A stretch of 64,000 nucleotides of DNA from Sphingopyxis sp. JAI128 (GTDB lineage: Bacteria; Pseudomonadota; Alphaproteobacteria; Sphingomonadales; Sphingomonadaceae): contig NZ_JACHDA010000003.1 of assembly GCF_014207235.1 (NCBI RefSeq), positions 310,001 through 374,000 on the forward strand, written 5' to 3'. Under the pieces are notes generated by a model. The model was not told the origin of the DNA and ran no database searches. It was given only the letters and a program-made list of their open reading frames with translations. Below, in pieces: positions 25,939-34,610 of this stretch. Every line of letters begins with the position of its first letter. Within the stretch, counting starts at the first letter, position 1. The position numbers and the translations under genes were made by a program.

Positions 25939-26363
25939 CGAATGTCGTCCCAAACAGGGGCTGGCGGACGGCGCGCGTCGGCGATGGCCCAGACCGACAG
26001 CAGCGCGGTCAGGATCGCGGGCAGGGTGACCGCAGGAAAGTCGCGGGCCAGCGCGTCGGCCCCGCAGATGCCGACCGCCACTTCCCAGAAATGGAACAGC
26101 GCATGGCCCCACAGCCAAAGCGTGGCCGTCGTCCACAGCAGCACACGATACTCCGCGCGATAGGCCCCGACGAGCAGCGCGGTACCCACAAAGAGGAAGA
26201 TCAGCCCGATGTCGCGGATGAAATGCTGGTTGAAGGGGCCGGTGGTCGTGACGCCCGGAACCGCCAGATACCAGTCGCCTGGCGACCAGAGCATGAAAAG
26301 TCCGTTCGCCTCGGCACCGATGCCGAGGATGACAGCCGTCCAAAGGCAAATGGTCTTGAGCAT
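25935..26363 (-). CDS. Four-TM membrane protein of unknown function
   Basis: Protein of 142 residues with four hydrophobic segments: ICLWTAVILGIGAEANGLFML, HFIRDIGLIFLFVGTALLVGAY, VLLWTTATLWLWGHALFHFW and AVTLPAILTALLSVWAI. Between the first two is WYLAVPGVTTTGPFNQHFIRD, a pattern seen in small membrane proteins found near oxidoreductases; I do not recognise a named family. It starts 30 bases after the NmrA-like gene and overlaps the GST stub, so it is the middle gene of that operon. Confidence 0.75.
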   Translation of the reverse strand: MLKTICLWTAVILGIGAEANGLFMLWSPGDWYLAVPGVTTTGPFNQHFIRDIGLIFLFVGTALLVGAYRAEYRVLLWTTATLWLWGHALFHFWEVAVGICGADALARDFPAVTLPAILTALLSVWAIADARRPPAPVWDDIR

Positions 26364-26393
26364 GATGTTCTCCCCAAAGGTTGCGGACGCTTT

Positions 26394-27152
26394 TTATTTC
26401 TTCGGCGGGGGCGGGACGTTTTCAAGCCACCAGTCGAAACGGGTCGAACCGAGCTTGGCGTCGGGGCCAGGGATCAGCGAATCATCCTCGAGCCGCAGGC
26501 CGAAATAGCGCGCCTCGGGGTCGGCCACGATCGCGCGCGTGTCGCCGTCGAACGCCATCACCTTGCCGACAATCTCGTCGAGGTGGAATTTCTCAGGCCC
26601 GCCGATCTCGACGATGCGGTTGGCCGGCTCGGCCAGCGCGACCGCCGTCACCGCGTCGGCGACATCCTCGGCCGCGATCGGCTGGATATAGGCGTGCGAC
26701 AGATGAACCTCGTCGCCGACGACCGCCGACTGGCCGATACCGCGAAGAAATTCCATGAACTGCGTCGCGTGGACGATCGTATAGGGAATGCCGCTTTCGC
26801 GGATCAGCTTTTCCTGCGCCTGCTTAGCAAGGAAATAGGGGCTTACGCCCATTTTTTCGGTGCCGACAACCGACAGCGCGATATGATGGCGGATGCGTGC
26901 GGCCTTTTCGGCCGCCGCGATATTGCGCCCGGCAGTCTCGAAAAAGCCGATTGCGGCTTCGTCGAAGGTCGGCGAATTGGCGAGATCGACGACAACATCG
27001 GCGCCGGCCAACGCGTCGGCCAGGCCTTCGCCGGTCAGCGTGTTGACGCCGGTGTTCGGCGCTGCCGCGACCGCCTCGTGTTCGCGCTCGCCCAGTTTGC
27101 TCACGACCTTGGAGCCGATGAGCCCCGTTCCACCGATCACGACGATCTTCAT
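26394..27152 (-). CDS. NmrA-like NAD(P)-binding protein (atypical SDR)
   Basis: Protein of 252 residues. The N-terminal MKIVVIGGTGLIGSKVVSKL is the GxxGxxG dinucleotide-binding strand of atypical SDRs. The middle, SVVGTEKMGVSPYFLAKQAQEKLI, has the Tyr/Lys-like pattern of the group, and IPYTIVHATQFMEFL is typical of NmrA/SDR_a5 proteins. These act as reductases or redox sensors. ATG 27152 is used because the Rossmann strand begins there; the upstream part of the frame lies in regulatory sequence. It leads an operon with the membrane protein and the deleted GST. A GTACCA-containing palindrome lies about 100 bases upstream, suggesting control by the MocR protein at 23498. Confidence 0.88.
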   Translation of the reverse strand: MKIVVIGGTGLIGSKVVSKLGEREHEAVAAAPNTGVNTLTGEGLADALAGADVVVDLANSPTFDEAAIGFFETAGRNIAAAEKAARIRHHIALSVVGTEKMGVSPYFLAKQAQEKLIRESGIPYTIVHATQFMEFLRGIGQSAVVGDEVHLSHAYIQPIAAEDVADAVTAVALAEPANRIVEIGGPEKFHLDEIVGKVMAFDGDTRAIVADPEARYFGLRLEDDSLIPGPDAKLGSTRFDWWLENVPPPPKK

Positions 27153-27248
27153 GGCCTTGCCTTTCCCTATCTGCGGGCGCGGATCGCGTCCGGTCGTGGG
27201 AAAGCTAGGCGCCGTCCGCACCGCGGTGCAGGCCCGAGAGATGCGAAT

Positions 27249-27288
27249 GCCAATGTACCATTGGCGCGCAAGCGCCGGCTTGGTACAA
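27249..27288. promoter_or_regulatory. Palindrome and TTGGTACAA site before the NmrA-like operon
   Basis: GCCAATGTACCATTGGC (27249-27265) is a perfect inverted repeat with 7-base arms and contains GTACCA. TTGGTACAA lies at 27280-27288 and is the exact complement of the site at 23331. The spacing and shared core suggest a binding site of the nearby MocR protein. Confidence 0.45.
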
Positions 27289-27598
27289 CGCCCTGGTCAG
27301 CTCTCGCATCTTACGGGCGGTGCGCCCTTCACCCAAAGGACGGCGAAGACGGATTGCGCCCCCTTCCCCGCGCAGGCCATCTCCCGACCGCGCCGCGACC
27401 CGCGGCGGAATTGCGAAGCCGTCAATCGGACGCGACAGGGATGATGAACATAAGGGTTTTTCCGGTTTGTCCCTATGGCCGACGAATTAGCAGGCGAGCA
27501 TCCTACCTGTCCGGCTTCCTTCCTTCCGCAGCGGAGGCAGGAGCGATGAATTTCGAGCGCAGCGCCGCGCTCATCGTTGCGAATCGAAAAGGAGGAAA
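27289..27598. other. Intergenic stretch without recognised genes
   Basis: About 310 bases between the operator region and tRNA-Gln. No frame has convincing codon use and no strong hairpin was found. Confidence 0.5.
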
Positions 27599-27672
27599 TG
27601 GATGCCCCGTGAGGATTCGAACCTCAATAGACGGAATCAGAATCCGTAGTCTTACCATTAGACGACGGGGCA
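27599..27672 (-). tRNA. tRNA-Gln, anticodon CTG
   Basis: The minus strand folds as a 74-base cloverleaf. The 7-bp acceptor stem TGCCCCG pairs with CGGGGCA, the discriminator is T and CCA is encoded. The D arm lies in TCGTCTAATGGTAAGAC. The anticodon stem ACGGA/TCCGT closes the loop TTCTGAT, giving anticodon CTG (codon CAG). The T arm is GAGGTTCGAATCCTC. All stems pair fully. The gene reads toward the NmrA-like operon; no attachment-site duplication of its 3' end was noticed nearby. Confidence 0.96.
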
Positions 27673-27827
27673 ATGAGGCGGGCGCAATATGATTGCGAGC
27701 GGCTGCTGTCAAGGCCGCTGGGACGGCCCGAACAAGTCCGCTTGCCCTGACGCAATTCGCCGCTAGCATCGCGCCAACAACAGAGGGGGCTGCGCCCCGG
27801 CGCAGGACACCCGCAAGGAGTGGGCTG

Positions 27828-29120
27828 ATGCGTCATGTCGCAATCGTCGGGTCGGGTCCCGCGGGCTATTATACCGCCGAAACATTGCAGAAAGCCGACG
27901 ATATCGCGGTCGACGTCATCGATCGCCTGCCCGTCCCCTATGGCCTGATCCGCACCGGCGTCGCCCCCGACCACCAGTCGATCAAGGCGGTGTCGCGCCG
28001 CTACGAGGGTACCGCGCTCACCGACAATGTCCGCTTCGTCGGCCATGTCTCGGTCGGCAGCGACGTGATGATCGACGAACTGATATATCTCTACGATGCG
28101 GTTGTGCTCGCGACGGGCGCGCCGAACGACCGGCCGCTCGACATCCCCGGTGCCGACCTTCCCGGCGTGATCGGCAGCGCCGCCTTTGTCGGCTGGTATA
28201 ACGGCCATCCCGATTTCGCCGATCTCTATCCGCCGCTGGAAGCCCCGGGCGTCGCGGTGATCGGCAACGGCAATGTTGCATTGGACGTTGCGCGTATCCT
28301 CGCCAAGACTCCGCAGGAATTCGCCGGCAGCGACATCGTCGCGCATGCCCGCGAAGCGCTGTCGCACAGCGCGGTGCGCCATATCCATATCCTCGGTCGC
28401 CGCGGCCCGCACCAGATCGCGATGACGCCGAAGGAACTCGGCGAACTCGGCCATCTCGACCGCGCGAGCCCGCGTGTTGACCCCGCCGACCTGCCCAGCG
28501 AAGGCGACGATGCGCTGCTCGAGCCGGGTATGCGCAAGTCGGTCACCCACCTCCGCCAGTTTGCCGCCAATCCGGTCGCCAAGCCCGTGACGATCGACTT
28601 CGATTTCTTCGCGATGCCCGTGGCGATCGAGGGGGACGGCAAGGTTCAGCGCGTCATCGTCGAGCGCACGACGCTCGACGCCGACCTCCGCAGCCATGGC
28701 ACGGGCGAAACCTATGCGGTCGACGCGGGCCTCGTGATCAGTTGCATCGGATACCAGACCCCACCGATCCCTGGGGTGCCCTACGAACATGGCCGCGGCC
28801 GCTTCGCGAGCGACGAGGGGCGCATCCTGCCCGGCCTCTACGCGGTCGGCTGGGCGCGGCGCGGGCCGTCGGGGACGATCGGCACCAACAAGCCCGACGG
28901 CGCGCGCATCGGCGAAATGGTGCTCGAGGATATCGGGCGCGGCGCGGGCAAGGCGGGCCGCGCCGGTCTCGACGCGCTGCTCGCCAGCCGCGACATCGCG
29001 CCCGTCACCTTCCGCGACTGGCGCCGGATCGAGGAGGCCGAGGTTGCTGCCGCGCTCGACGGCCATCCGCGCGAGAAATTCACCAGCGTGGAGGCGATGC
29101 TCGCCGCGATCGGACGGTGA
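27828..29120 (+). CDS. fprA: Ferredoxin-NADP reductase, adrenodoxin reductase/FprA type
   Basis: FAD enzyme of 430 residues that passes electrons between NADPH and ferredoxin. The FAD-binding start is MRHVAIVGSGPAGYYTAE. RLPVPYGLIRTGVAPDHQ is a hallmark of adrenodoxin-reductase-like proteins. The NADP domain has VIGNGNVALDVARIL and a GRRGPHQIAMTPKEL stretch. GWARRGPSGTIGTNKPD lies near the C-terminus, where FAD is capped. AAGGAG precedes ATG 27828. The stop overlaps the GTG start of the DoxX-like gene (GTGA), so both are made together. The physiological ferredoxin is not in the window. Confidence 0.93.
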   Translation: MRHVAIVGSGPAGYYTAETLQKADDIAVDVIDRLPVPYGLIRTGVAPDHQSIKAVSRRYEGTALTDNVRFVGHVSVGSDVMIDELIYLYDAVVLATGAPNDRPLDIPGADLPGVIGSAAFVGWYNGHPDFADLYPPLEAPGVAVIGNGNVALDVARILAKTPQEFAGSDIVAHAREALSHSAVRHIHILGRRGPHQIAMTPKELGELGHLDRASPRVDPADLPSEGDDALLEPGMRKSVTHLRQFAANPVAKPVTIDFDFFAMPVAIEGDGKVQRVIVERTTLDADLRSHGTGETYAVDAGLVISCIGYQTPPIPGVPYEHGRGRFASDEGRILPGLYAVGWARRGPSGTIGTNKPDGARIGEMVLEDIGRGAGKAGRAGLDALLASRDIAPVTFRDWRRIEEAEVAAALDGHPREKFTSVEAMLAAIGR

Positions 29121-29518
29121 GCGAACGATTTCGCCCTGCGCTGCGCTGGCTACTCGCGCTCGCCTATGGCTATGCGGGCTATAGCCATCTCGTGCGGCCT
29201 GCACCCTTTCTCGCGATCACCCCGCCATGGGTGCCCGCGCCCGGGCTGATCGTTGCCGCAACCGGCGTCGCCGAAATTGCCGGCGCGATCGGGCTGATGA
29301 TCCCATGGGCGCGGAAGGCCGCCGGCTGGGGCCTCGCGCTCTATGCCCTGTGCGTCTGGCCGGCCAATTTCCATCACGCGTTCGCCAATATCGCGATCGG
29401 CGGCGAGAGGCTCAACTGGTGGTATCACGGCCCGCGCCTCGCCGCGCAGCCGCTGATCATCTGGTGGGCGCTGTGGGCAAGCGGCGCGACCGATTGGCCG
29501 TTCCGCCGCAGCGCCTGA
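29117..29518 (+). CDS. DoxX-like membrane protein
   Basis: Protein of 133 residues with four hydrophobic segments and the DoxX/MauE pattern: LLALAYGYAGYSHLVRPAPF at the first helix, GVAEIAGAIGLMIPWARKAAGWGL, then LCVWPANFHHAFANI and a last helix with PLIIWWALWASG. Family members take part in membrane redox or thiol/quinone chemistry, but no single activity applies to all. GTG 29117 overlaps the fprA stop, indicating translational coupling and perhaps a shared redox role. Confidence 0.85.
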   Translation: MSERFRPALRWLLALAYGYAGYSHLVRPAPFLAITPPWVPAPGLIVAATGVAEIAGAIGLMIPWARKAAGWGLALYALCVWPANFHHAFANIAIGGERLNWWYHGPRLAAQPLIIWWALWASGATDWPFRRSA

Positions 29519-29522
29519 TCCC

Positions 29523-30794
29523 CTATTTCGCGACCGGCGTTTCGATCGGCGGCTGCCCCTTCTGGCTCGCGGCATAAGCCTCGACCGCCTTCAGCACGCG
29601 TAACATATTGCCGCTGGCAATCTTCTCGAGCTCGGCCTGGGTGTAGCCGCGATTCGCCAGTTCGACGAACAGCGCGGGATAACCCGACACATCCTCCATG
29701 CCGACGGGCGCCGAATCCATCCCGTCATAATCGCCGCCGAGCCCGATATGATCGACCCCGATCGTCTTCTTGAGATGGTCGATATGGTCCGCCACCTTGG
29801 CGACATCGGTCGTGGGCGCCGGGTTCGCCGCGTCCCATGCCTTGAGCGCCGCATCGGCGGCCGTGGGGTCGCCCGGATACATCGCCTTCAATCGCGCCTG
29901 TTCGGCGGTCCGCGCGAGCCCCTGCGCGCGCACGTCGGCGTCGAGGAAGCCCGGCAATAGCACAATCATCACGATCCCGCCGTTCGCCTTGACTGCGGGC
30001 AGAACGCTGTCGGGGACGTTGCGCGGGTGCGGATTGATCGCGCGCACCCCCGAATGACTGAACATCACCGGCGCGTGCGAGGTTTCGAGCGCGTCCTTCA
30101 TCGTCGCTTCGCTGACGTGGCTCAGATCGACGATCATCCCGACGCGGTTCATCTCGCGAACGACCTGACGCCCGAAATCGGTGAGCCCGTCGTGCGCGGG
30201 CGCGTCGGTCGCGGCGTCGGCCCAGCTCAGATTCTTCGAATGGGTCAGCGTCATGTAGCGTGCGCCAAGATCGTACATCTGGCGCAGCACGGCGAGCGAC
30301 GAGCCGATCGAATGGCCGCCCTCCATCCCGAGCATCCCGGCGATCTTGCCCGCCTTCATCGCCTTTTCGAATTCGGCCGCGGTCGAGGCGAGCGTAAGGT
30401 CGTCCGGATAGCGCGCCACCAGCCGCTTCATCACGTCGATCTGTTCGATCGTCTGCTGCACCGCCTCTGCCTCATCGGGGTTGCTCGGCACATAGACCGA
30501 CCAGAATTGCGCGCCGACATGGCCCTTGCGCAGCCGCATCAGGTCGGTGTGCATCGCAATTTCGGGCGGGGTCGCATCGGGCTTTGCGGTGTCGCTGGTG
30601 TCGCGGAAATCGAAATCGTTGATCATATTGCCTTCGCGCCCGCGCAGCGCCCACGGCACGTCATTATGTCCATCGAACACCGGCGCTTTTCTAAGCGCGG
30701 CTTCGGCAACGGCTTCGGGCGCTTTCTGCGCCAGGACCGGGGTGGAGACAAGGGCGAGCGCGGCGAGGCCGGCGAGCAGGACGGGCTTGTTCAT
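29523..30794 (-). CDS. Exported membrane dipeptidase (peptidase M19)
   Basis: Protein of 423 residues with a signal peptide (about 1-23, ending VLAQ). Zinc ligands of the M19 renal-dipeptidase fold are visible: His and Asp in DGHNDVPW, the bridging Glu in GMEGGHSIG, His in DLSHVSE and in MFSHSGVRA, and a late Asp in GLGGDYDGMD. Members hydrolyse dipeptides, often including D-residues, in the periplasm or on the outer face. ATG 30794 gives the signal peptide; the frame is open far upstream but antisense to the acyl-CoA dehydrogenase. It faces the DoxX-like gene tail to tail with 4 bases between. Confidence 0.94.
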   Translation of the reverse strand: MNKPVLLAGLAALALVSTPVLAQKAPEAVAEAALRKAPVFDGHNDVPWALRGREGNMINDFDFRDTSDTAKPDATPPEIAMHTDLMRLRKGHVGAQFWSVYVPSNPDEAEAVQQTIEQIDVMKRLVARYPDDLTLASTAAEFEKAMKAGKIAGMLGMEGGHSIGSSLAVLRQMYDLGARYMTLTHSKNLSWADAATDAPAHDGLTDFGRQVVREMNRVGMIVDLSHVSEATMKDALETSHAPVMFSHSGVRAINPHPRNVPDSVLPAVKANGGIVMIVLLPGFLDADVRAQGLARTAEQARLKAMYPGDPTAADAALKAWDAANPAPTTDVAKVADHIDHLKKTIGVDHIGLGGDYDGMDSAPVGMEDVSGYPALFVELANRGYTQAELEKIASGNMLRVLKAVEAYAASQKGQPPIETPVAK

Positions 30795-30887
30795 GGCACG
30801 CGACCTTAAGTGCTTGGCGCCGCGGCGCAAGTCTCCGCCACATGCGCACGACTTGACGTGCGCGTTAACCCCGCGCAGCATCGCGCC

Positions 30888-32063
30888 ATGACAGCTTTCG
30901 ACGACTGGCGCGCGCGTTCGCCCTATTATGACGAGACTCACGAGGCGCTGGCGCAGAGCGTCCGCCGCTTCGTCGCGCGTGAGATCGCGCCCAACATCGA
31001 CCGCTGGGAGACCGAAGGCGAACTGCCGCGCGAACTTCACAGGAAGGCGGCGGAAGCGGGAATCCTCGGGCTGCGCTATCCCGAACGCTATGGCGGCCAT
31101 GCGGAAGGCTTCGATAATTTCCACGGTCTCGTCCTGACCGAGGAACTCGCCGCGGTCGGTGCTGGCGGGCTCGGCGCGTCGCTGATGACGCACGGCATCG
31201 GCCTGCCGCCGGTCCTCGCGCTCGGCTCGGACGAGCTCAAACAGCGCATCGCGCCGCCGGTGCTCGCGGGCGAGAAGATCATCGCGCTCGGCATCACCGA
31301 GGCGAGCGGCGGCAGCGACGTCGCAAACCTCAAGACGACGGCCGCGAAGGACGGCGACAGCTACATCGTCAACGGGGGCAAGATGTTCATCACCAGCGGC
31401 ATGCGCGCCGACTGGCTGACCTGCGCGGTGCGCACCGGCGGGCCAGGCGCGGGCGGCATTTCGCTCCTCCTCATCGACATGAATGCGCCGGGGGTCGAGC
31501 GCACACGACTCGACAAGATGGGCTGGCGGTGCAGCGACACCGCGGCGATCCATTTCGAGGGTGTGCGCGTTCCTACCGAAAATCTGATCGGCCCCGAAAA
31601 CGGCGGCTTCATCGGCATCATGCGCAATTTCAACAGCGAGCGGCTCGGCATGGCGATGGGCTGCTGCGCCTACGCCCGCGTTGCGCTCGCGGAGGCCGCC
31701 GAATGGGCGCAGCAACGCGAGACCTTCGGCAAGCCGCTCGTCGGCCACCAGTCGATCCGCATCAAGCTCGCCGACATGGAGCGCCAGATCGAGGCGACGC
31801 AGGCGTGGGTCGACCTCGCCGCTTGGCAGGTGAAGGAGGGCAAGGACCGCCCCGCCGACTTCGCGATGCTCAAGGTGCAGGCAACGCGCATGCTGGAGAG
31901 CGTCGCACGCGAGGCGGCGCAGGTGCTCGGCGGCGCATCCTATATCACCGGCAGCAAGGTCGAGCGCATCTACCGCGAGGTCCGCGTGAACGCGATCGGC
32001 GGCGGCAGCGAAGAAATCATGCTCGATCTGGCGGGGCGGCAGTTGTTCGGCGGGAAACGCTAA
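30888..32063 (+). CDS. Acyl-CoA dehydrogenase family protein
   Basis: Flavoenzyme of 391 residues for alpha,beta-dehydrogenation of acyl-CoA thioesters. The N-terminal helical domain leads to the FAD/substrate loop ALGITEASGGSDVANL. A beta domain includes KMFITSGMRADW, and the C-terminal bundle has RETFGKPLVGHQSI and NAIGGGSEEIMLDLAGRQL. The segment where many family members place the catalytic Glu reads YREVRVNAIGG, so the base position should be checked. ATG 30888 is the first start after the divergent dipeptidase promoter. The stop overlaps the convergent ArsR gene by 4 bases. Confidence 0.93.
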   Translation: MTAFDDWRARSPYYDETHEALAQSVRRFVAREIAPNIDRWETEGELPRELHRKAAEAGILGLRYPERYGGHAEGFDNFHGLVLTEELAAVGAGGLGASLMTHGIGLPPVLALGSDELKQRIAPPVLAGEKIIALGITEASGGSDVANLKTTAAKDGDSYIVNGGKMFITSGMRADWLTCAVRTGGPGAGGISLLLIDMNAPGVERTRLDKMGWRCSDTAAIHFEGVRVPTENLIGPENGGFIGIMRNFNSERLGMAMGCCAYARVALAEAAEWAQQRETFGKPLVGHQSIRIKLADMERQIEATQAWVDLAAWQVKEGKDRPADFAMLKVQATRMLESVAREAAQVLGGASYITGSKVERIYREVRVNAIGGGSEEIMLDLAGRQLFGGKR

Positions 32064-32377
32064 CCCTCTTCGCGCTGCTTGTCGGCCAGCGCGCGCGATT
32101 CGGCCTTGAGCGGGCGCGACACCGGACAGACTTCCTGCACATAACCATTGAGCACGTTGGTCAGCGCGTCGGGCAAAAGGCGATAGAAGACGAACTGGCC
32201 GCGCTTTTCGCTGGTGATCAGTCCGGCATTTTCGAGCACCGACAGATGTTGTGACACCGCCGGTTTGCTTATCTCGAACCGCGCGGCGATGTCGCCCGCG
32301 CTCAACTCGGCGTGCGCCAGATAGGCGAGAATCTTGCGCCGCGGCGTCGACGCCAATGCCTGAAAAACCCGTTCCAT
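32060..32377 (-). CDS. ArsR-family winged-helix repressor
   Basis: DNA-binding protein of 105 residues. FQALASTPRRKILAYLAHAELSAGDIA leads to the recognition helix region FEISKPAVSQHLSVLENAGLI and the wing EKRGQFVFYRLL, all typical of ArsR/SmtB regulators of the SdpR-like branch. No metal-binding CxC is present in the usual helix; a single Cys lies in EVCPVS. ATG 32377 is used; an in-frame TTG at 32413 would sit over the promoter. A 14-base perfect palindrome lies 50 bases upstream, between this gene and the divergent desaturase, so it probably represses both. Confidence 0.9.
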   Translation of the reverse strand: MERVFQALASTPRRKILAYLAHAELSAGDIAARFEISKPAVSQHLSVLENAGLITSEKRGQFVFYRLLPDALTNVLNGYVQEVCPVSRPLKAESRALADKQREEG

Positions 32378-32406
32378 GAGTCCCGAAATGGGGATCGATG
32401 GCGGCC

Positions 32407-32440
32407 TTGACAAGCAATTATTTATTTAAGTAATTACTTA
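32407..32440 (+). promoter_or_regulatory. Desaturase promoter with overlapping ArsR operator
   Basis: TAAGTAATTACTTA at 32427-32440 is a perfect palindrome in an AT-rich patch, the usual form of an ArsR/SdpR-type operator. It overlaps the likely -10 (TAATTA) of a promoter whose -35 is the consensus TTGACA at 32407-32412, directed at the desaturase operon. Binding would block transcription. Confidence 0.7.
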
Positions 32441-32464
32441 TGTTCTTTCCAAAGGAGCCGGGCG

Positions 32465-33424
32465 ATGCGCAGCGAACAAGACCCCCATGCGGTCAATTTC
32501 CTGATCGACGAAGAAGGCCCCGATCCGCGGACCGGGCGTGTGCGCGCCGATGCGCCGAGTATCATCTGGAACGGGGGCATGGCAGCCATTTCGCTGGGCG
32601 CGGGCCCTTTCGTCTTCACCCCCTCGGCGGTCCTGCTCTTTTTCGTGACGACCGGCGCGGCGCTGCTCCTCGGCCACAGCGTCGGCTACCACCGCATGAT
32701 GATCCACGGCAGCTTTGCCGCGCCGCGCTGGCTCACGCGCACGCTGGTTTGGTTCGGCGCCTTTGTCGGTATGGCCGGTCCCTATGGCATCATCCGCGCG
32801 CACGACACGCGCGACTGGGCACAGCGGCAGGCCGACTGCCATCCCTTTCTCGCCCACAAGACGCACATACTGCGCGACGCCTGGTGGCAGATCTATTGCC
32901 GCCTCGACCTCGACCGGCCGCCACGCTTCGACTTCGCCGAACTCGACCGCGACCCCTTCTATCGATGGCTGGAGTCAACATGGCGCTGGCAGCAGTTGCC
33001 GGTCGCCCTGCTCTTCTTCGCGATCGGCGGCTGGAGCTGGGTCGTGTGGGGCGTCGCGGCGCGCGTCGCAGTGGCGAACCACGGGCACTGGCTCGTCGGC
33101 CATCTCGCGCACAATCGCGGCCCGCAGCACTGGACCGTCGACGCACATGGCGTGCAGGCCTTCGATGTCCCTTGGGCCGCAATTCCGACGATGGGTGAGG
33201 CATGGCACAATAATCATCACGCCTATCCGGGATCGGCGCGCATCGGTCTCCATCGGAGACAGAGCGACTGGGGCTACACCTTCATACGCCTCTGCGGACG
33301 ACTCGGGCTGGTGTGGAACGTTCGCACACCCGATACGATGGGCACGCGTCCGGGACTCTCCGAGGTCCCTCGACACGGTGCAGGCTTCGCGGCACAGTCG
33401 CCGGATGGACACACCATCATATAG
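32465..33424 (+). CDS. Acyl-CoA/fatty acid desaturase-like membrane protein
   Basis: Di-iron membrane desaturase of 319 residues with hydrophobic segments at about 35-65, 85-110 and 175-200. Histidine boxes are GHSVGYHRMMIH (HX4-5H type), then HDTRDWAQ where many desaturases have HRxHH, then EAWHNNHHAYP. NHGHWLVGHLAHN lies before the last box. The altered second box (HD-RD) is seen in a branch of bacterial acyl-CoA desaturase-like proteins, so it is probably functional, though its regiochemistry is unknown. AAAGGAG lies ahead of ATG 32465. It is first in an operon with the M20 amidohydrolase and GlsB genes and is probably repressed by the divergent ArsR protein. Confidence 0.9.
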   Translation: MRSEQDPHAVNFLIDEEGPDPRTGRVRADAPSIIWNGGMAAISLGAGPFVFTPSAVLLFFVTTGAALLLGHSVGYHRMMIHGSFAAPRWLTRTLVWFGAFVGMAGPYGIIRAHDTRDWAQRQADCHPFLAHKTHILRDAWWQIYCRLDLDRPPRFDFAELDRDPFYRWLESTWRWQQLPVALLFFAIGGWSWVVWGVAARVAVANHGHWLVGHLAHNRGPQHWTVDAHGVQAFDVPWAAIPTMGEAWHNNHHAYPGSARIGLHRRQSDWGYTFIRLCGRLGLVWNVRTPDTMGTRPGLSEVPRHGAGFAAQSPDGHTII

Positions 33425-34610
33425 CTGGCCCGCCGAGGCCGAAATCCTCCTCGGCGACCTCGTCGATCTCCGCCGCGCGATCCACCGCGAGCCCGAGCTC
33501 GGGCTGCAGAACCCCAGGACGCTCGCGAAGATCAAGGACGCGCTCGCCGGCCTGCCGCTCGAGTTTCGCGAGGGACCCTCAACCACTGGCCTCGTCGCGA
33601 TCCTGCGCGGCCCCGCCAACGGGCGTACCGTACTGCTGCGCGGCGACATGGACGCGCTGCCTTTGCTCGAAGAAACCGGGCTCGACTTTTCCTCCGAGAT
33701 CAGCGGCGCGATGCACGCGTGCGGGCACGACACGCATGTCGCGATGCTCGTCGGCGCGGCGAGGCTGCTCTGCGCTGCGCGCGATCGGCTGCCCGGAACG
33801 GTGATGTTCATGTTCCAGCCGGGCGAGGAAGGCCATCATGGCGCGCGCTTCATGCTGAATGACGGGATCATCGACCCGCTGCCCGACGCCGCCTTCGCGC
33901 TCCACATCATGCCCAACGCGCCGCACGGGATCTTCGCGGGGCGCGCGGGACCGCTGCTAGCCTCATCGGATGTCCTCTCGATCACCATCAAGGGCGCCGG
34001 CGGGCACGCATCCATGCCACAGGACGCAATCGATCCGATCCCCGTCGCCTGCGCGATCGTCACCGCGATCCAGACGATGGTCACGCGCCGCATCTCGGTC
34101 TTCGACCCCGCTGTCGTCACCATCGCTAGGATCGCCGCAGGCACGACCAACAATATTATTCCCGAAACCGCCGAGATGCAGGGCACGATCCGCACGCTGT
34201 CGCCCGAACGCCGCGCGATGGTCGCGCGCGAGTTGAAGCGCCTTACCCCCGCGATTGCCGAAGCGCATGGCTGCACGGCCGAAGTGCATATCGAGGAAGG
34301 CTTCCCCGTCACCGTCTGCGACGCGCGCGCCGTGACCTTCGGCCAGTCGGTAGTCGAGCAGACCTTCGGCGAGGAAGCCTGGCTGACGATGGAGAATCCG
34401 GTGATGGGCGCCGAGGATTTTTCCTATGTCCTCGAAAAGGTCCCCGGCGCGATGTTCTGGCTCGGCGCGAGCGAGGCGGGGAGCGACTGGCGCCAGTGCT
34501 GCGGATTGCACAGCAACCACATGGTGCTCGACGAAAAGGTGATGGCGCGCGGCGCCGCGATGCATGCGGCGCTCGCCGAACGCTTCCTCAACGAAGGATT
34601 CAACGCATGA
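33405..34610 (+). CDS. M20 family amidohydrolase/peptidase
   Basis: Zinc hydrolase of 401 residues of the hippurate hydrolase/N-acyl-amino-acid amidohydrolase group. Metal ligands are in MHACGHDTHVAMLVGAA (Cys/His) and QPGEEGHHGARFM (Glu-Glu/His), and a late His is in GLHSNHMV. The lid domain (about 185-300) includes GAGGHASMPQDAIDPI. It removes acyl groups from amino acids or hydrolyses small amides in the cytoplasm. ATG 33405 lies 20 bases inside the desaturase gene, so the two are coupled. The stop overlaps the GlsB start as ATGA. Confidence 0.92.
   Translation: MDTPSYSWPAEAEILLGDLVDLRRAIHREPELGLQNPRTLAKIKDALAGLPLEFREGPSTTGLVAILRGPANGRTVLLRGDMDALPLLEETGLDFSSEISGAMHACGHDTHVAMLVGAARLLCAARDRLPGTVMFMFQPGEEGHHGARFMLNDGIIDPLPDAAFALHIMPNAPHGIFAGRAGPLLASSDVLSITIKGAGGHASMPQDAIDPIPVACAIVTAIQTMVTRRISVFDPAVVTIARIAAGTTNNIIPETAEMQGTIRTLSPERRAMVARELKRLTPAIAEAHGCTAEVHIEEGFPVTVCDARAVTFGQSVVEQTFGEEAWLTMENPVMGAEDFSYVLEKVPGAMFWLGASEAGSDWRQCCGLHSNHMVLDEKVMARGAAMHAALAERFLNEGFNA

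Noticed and set aside
27599..27672. tRNA-Gln as an integration site of a genomic island
   Set aside because: No duplicated tRNA 3' end and no integrase were noticed on either side.
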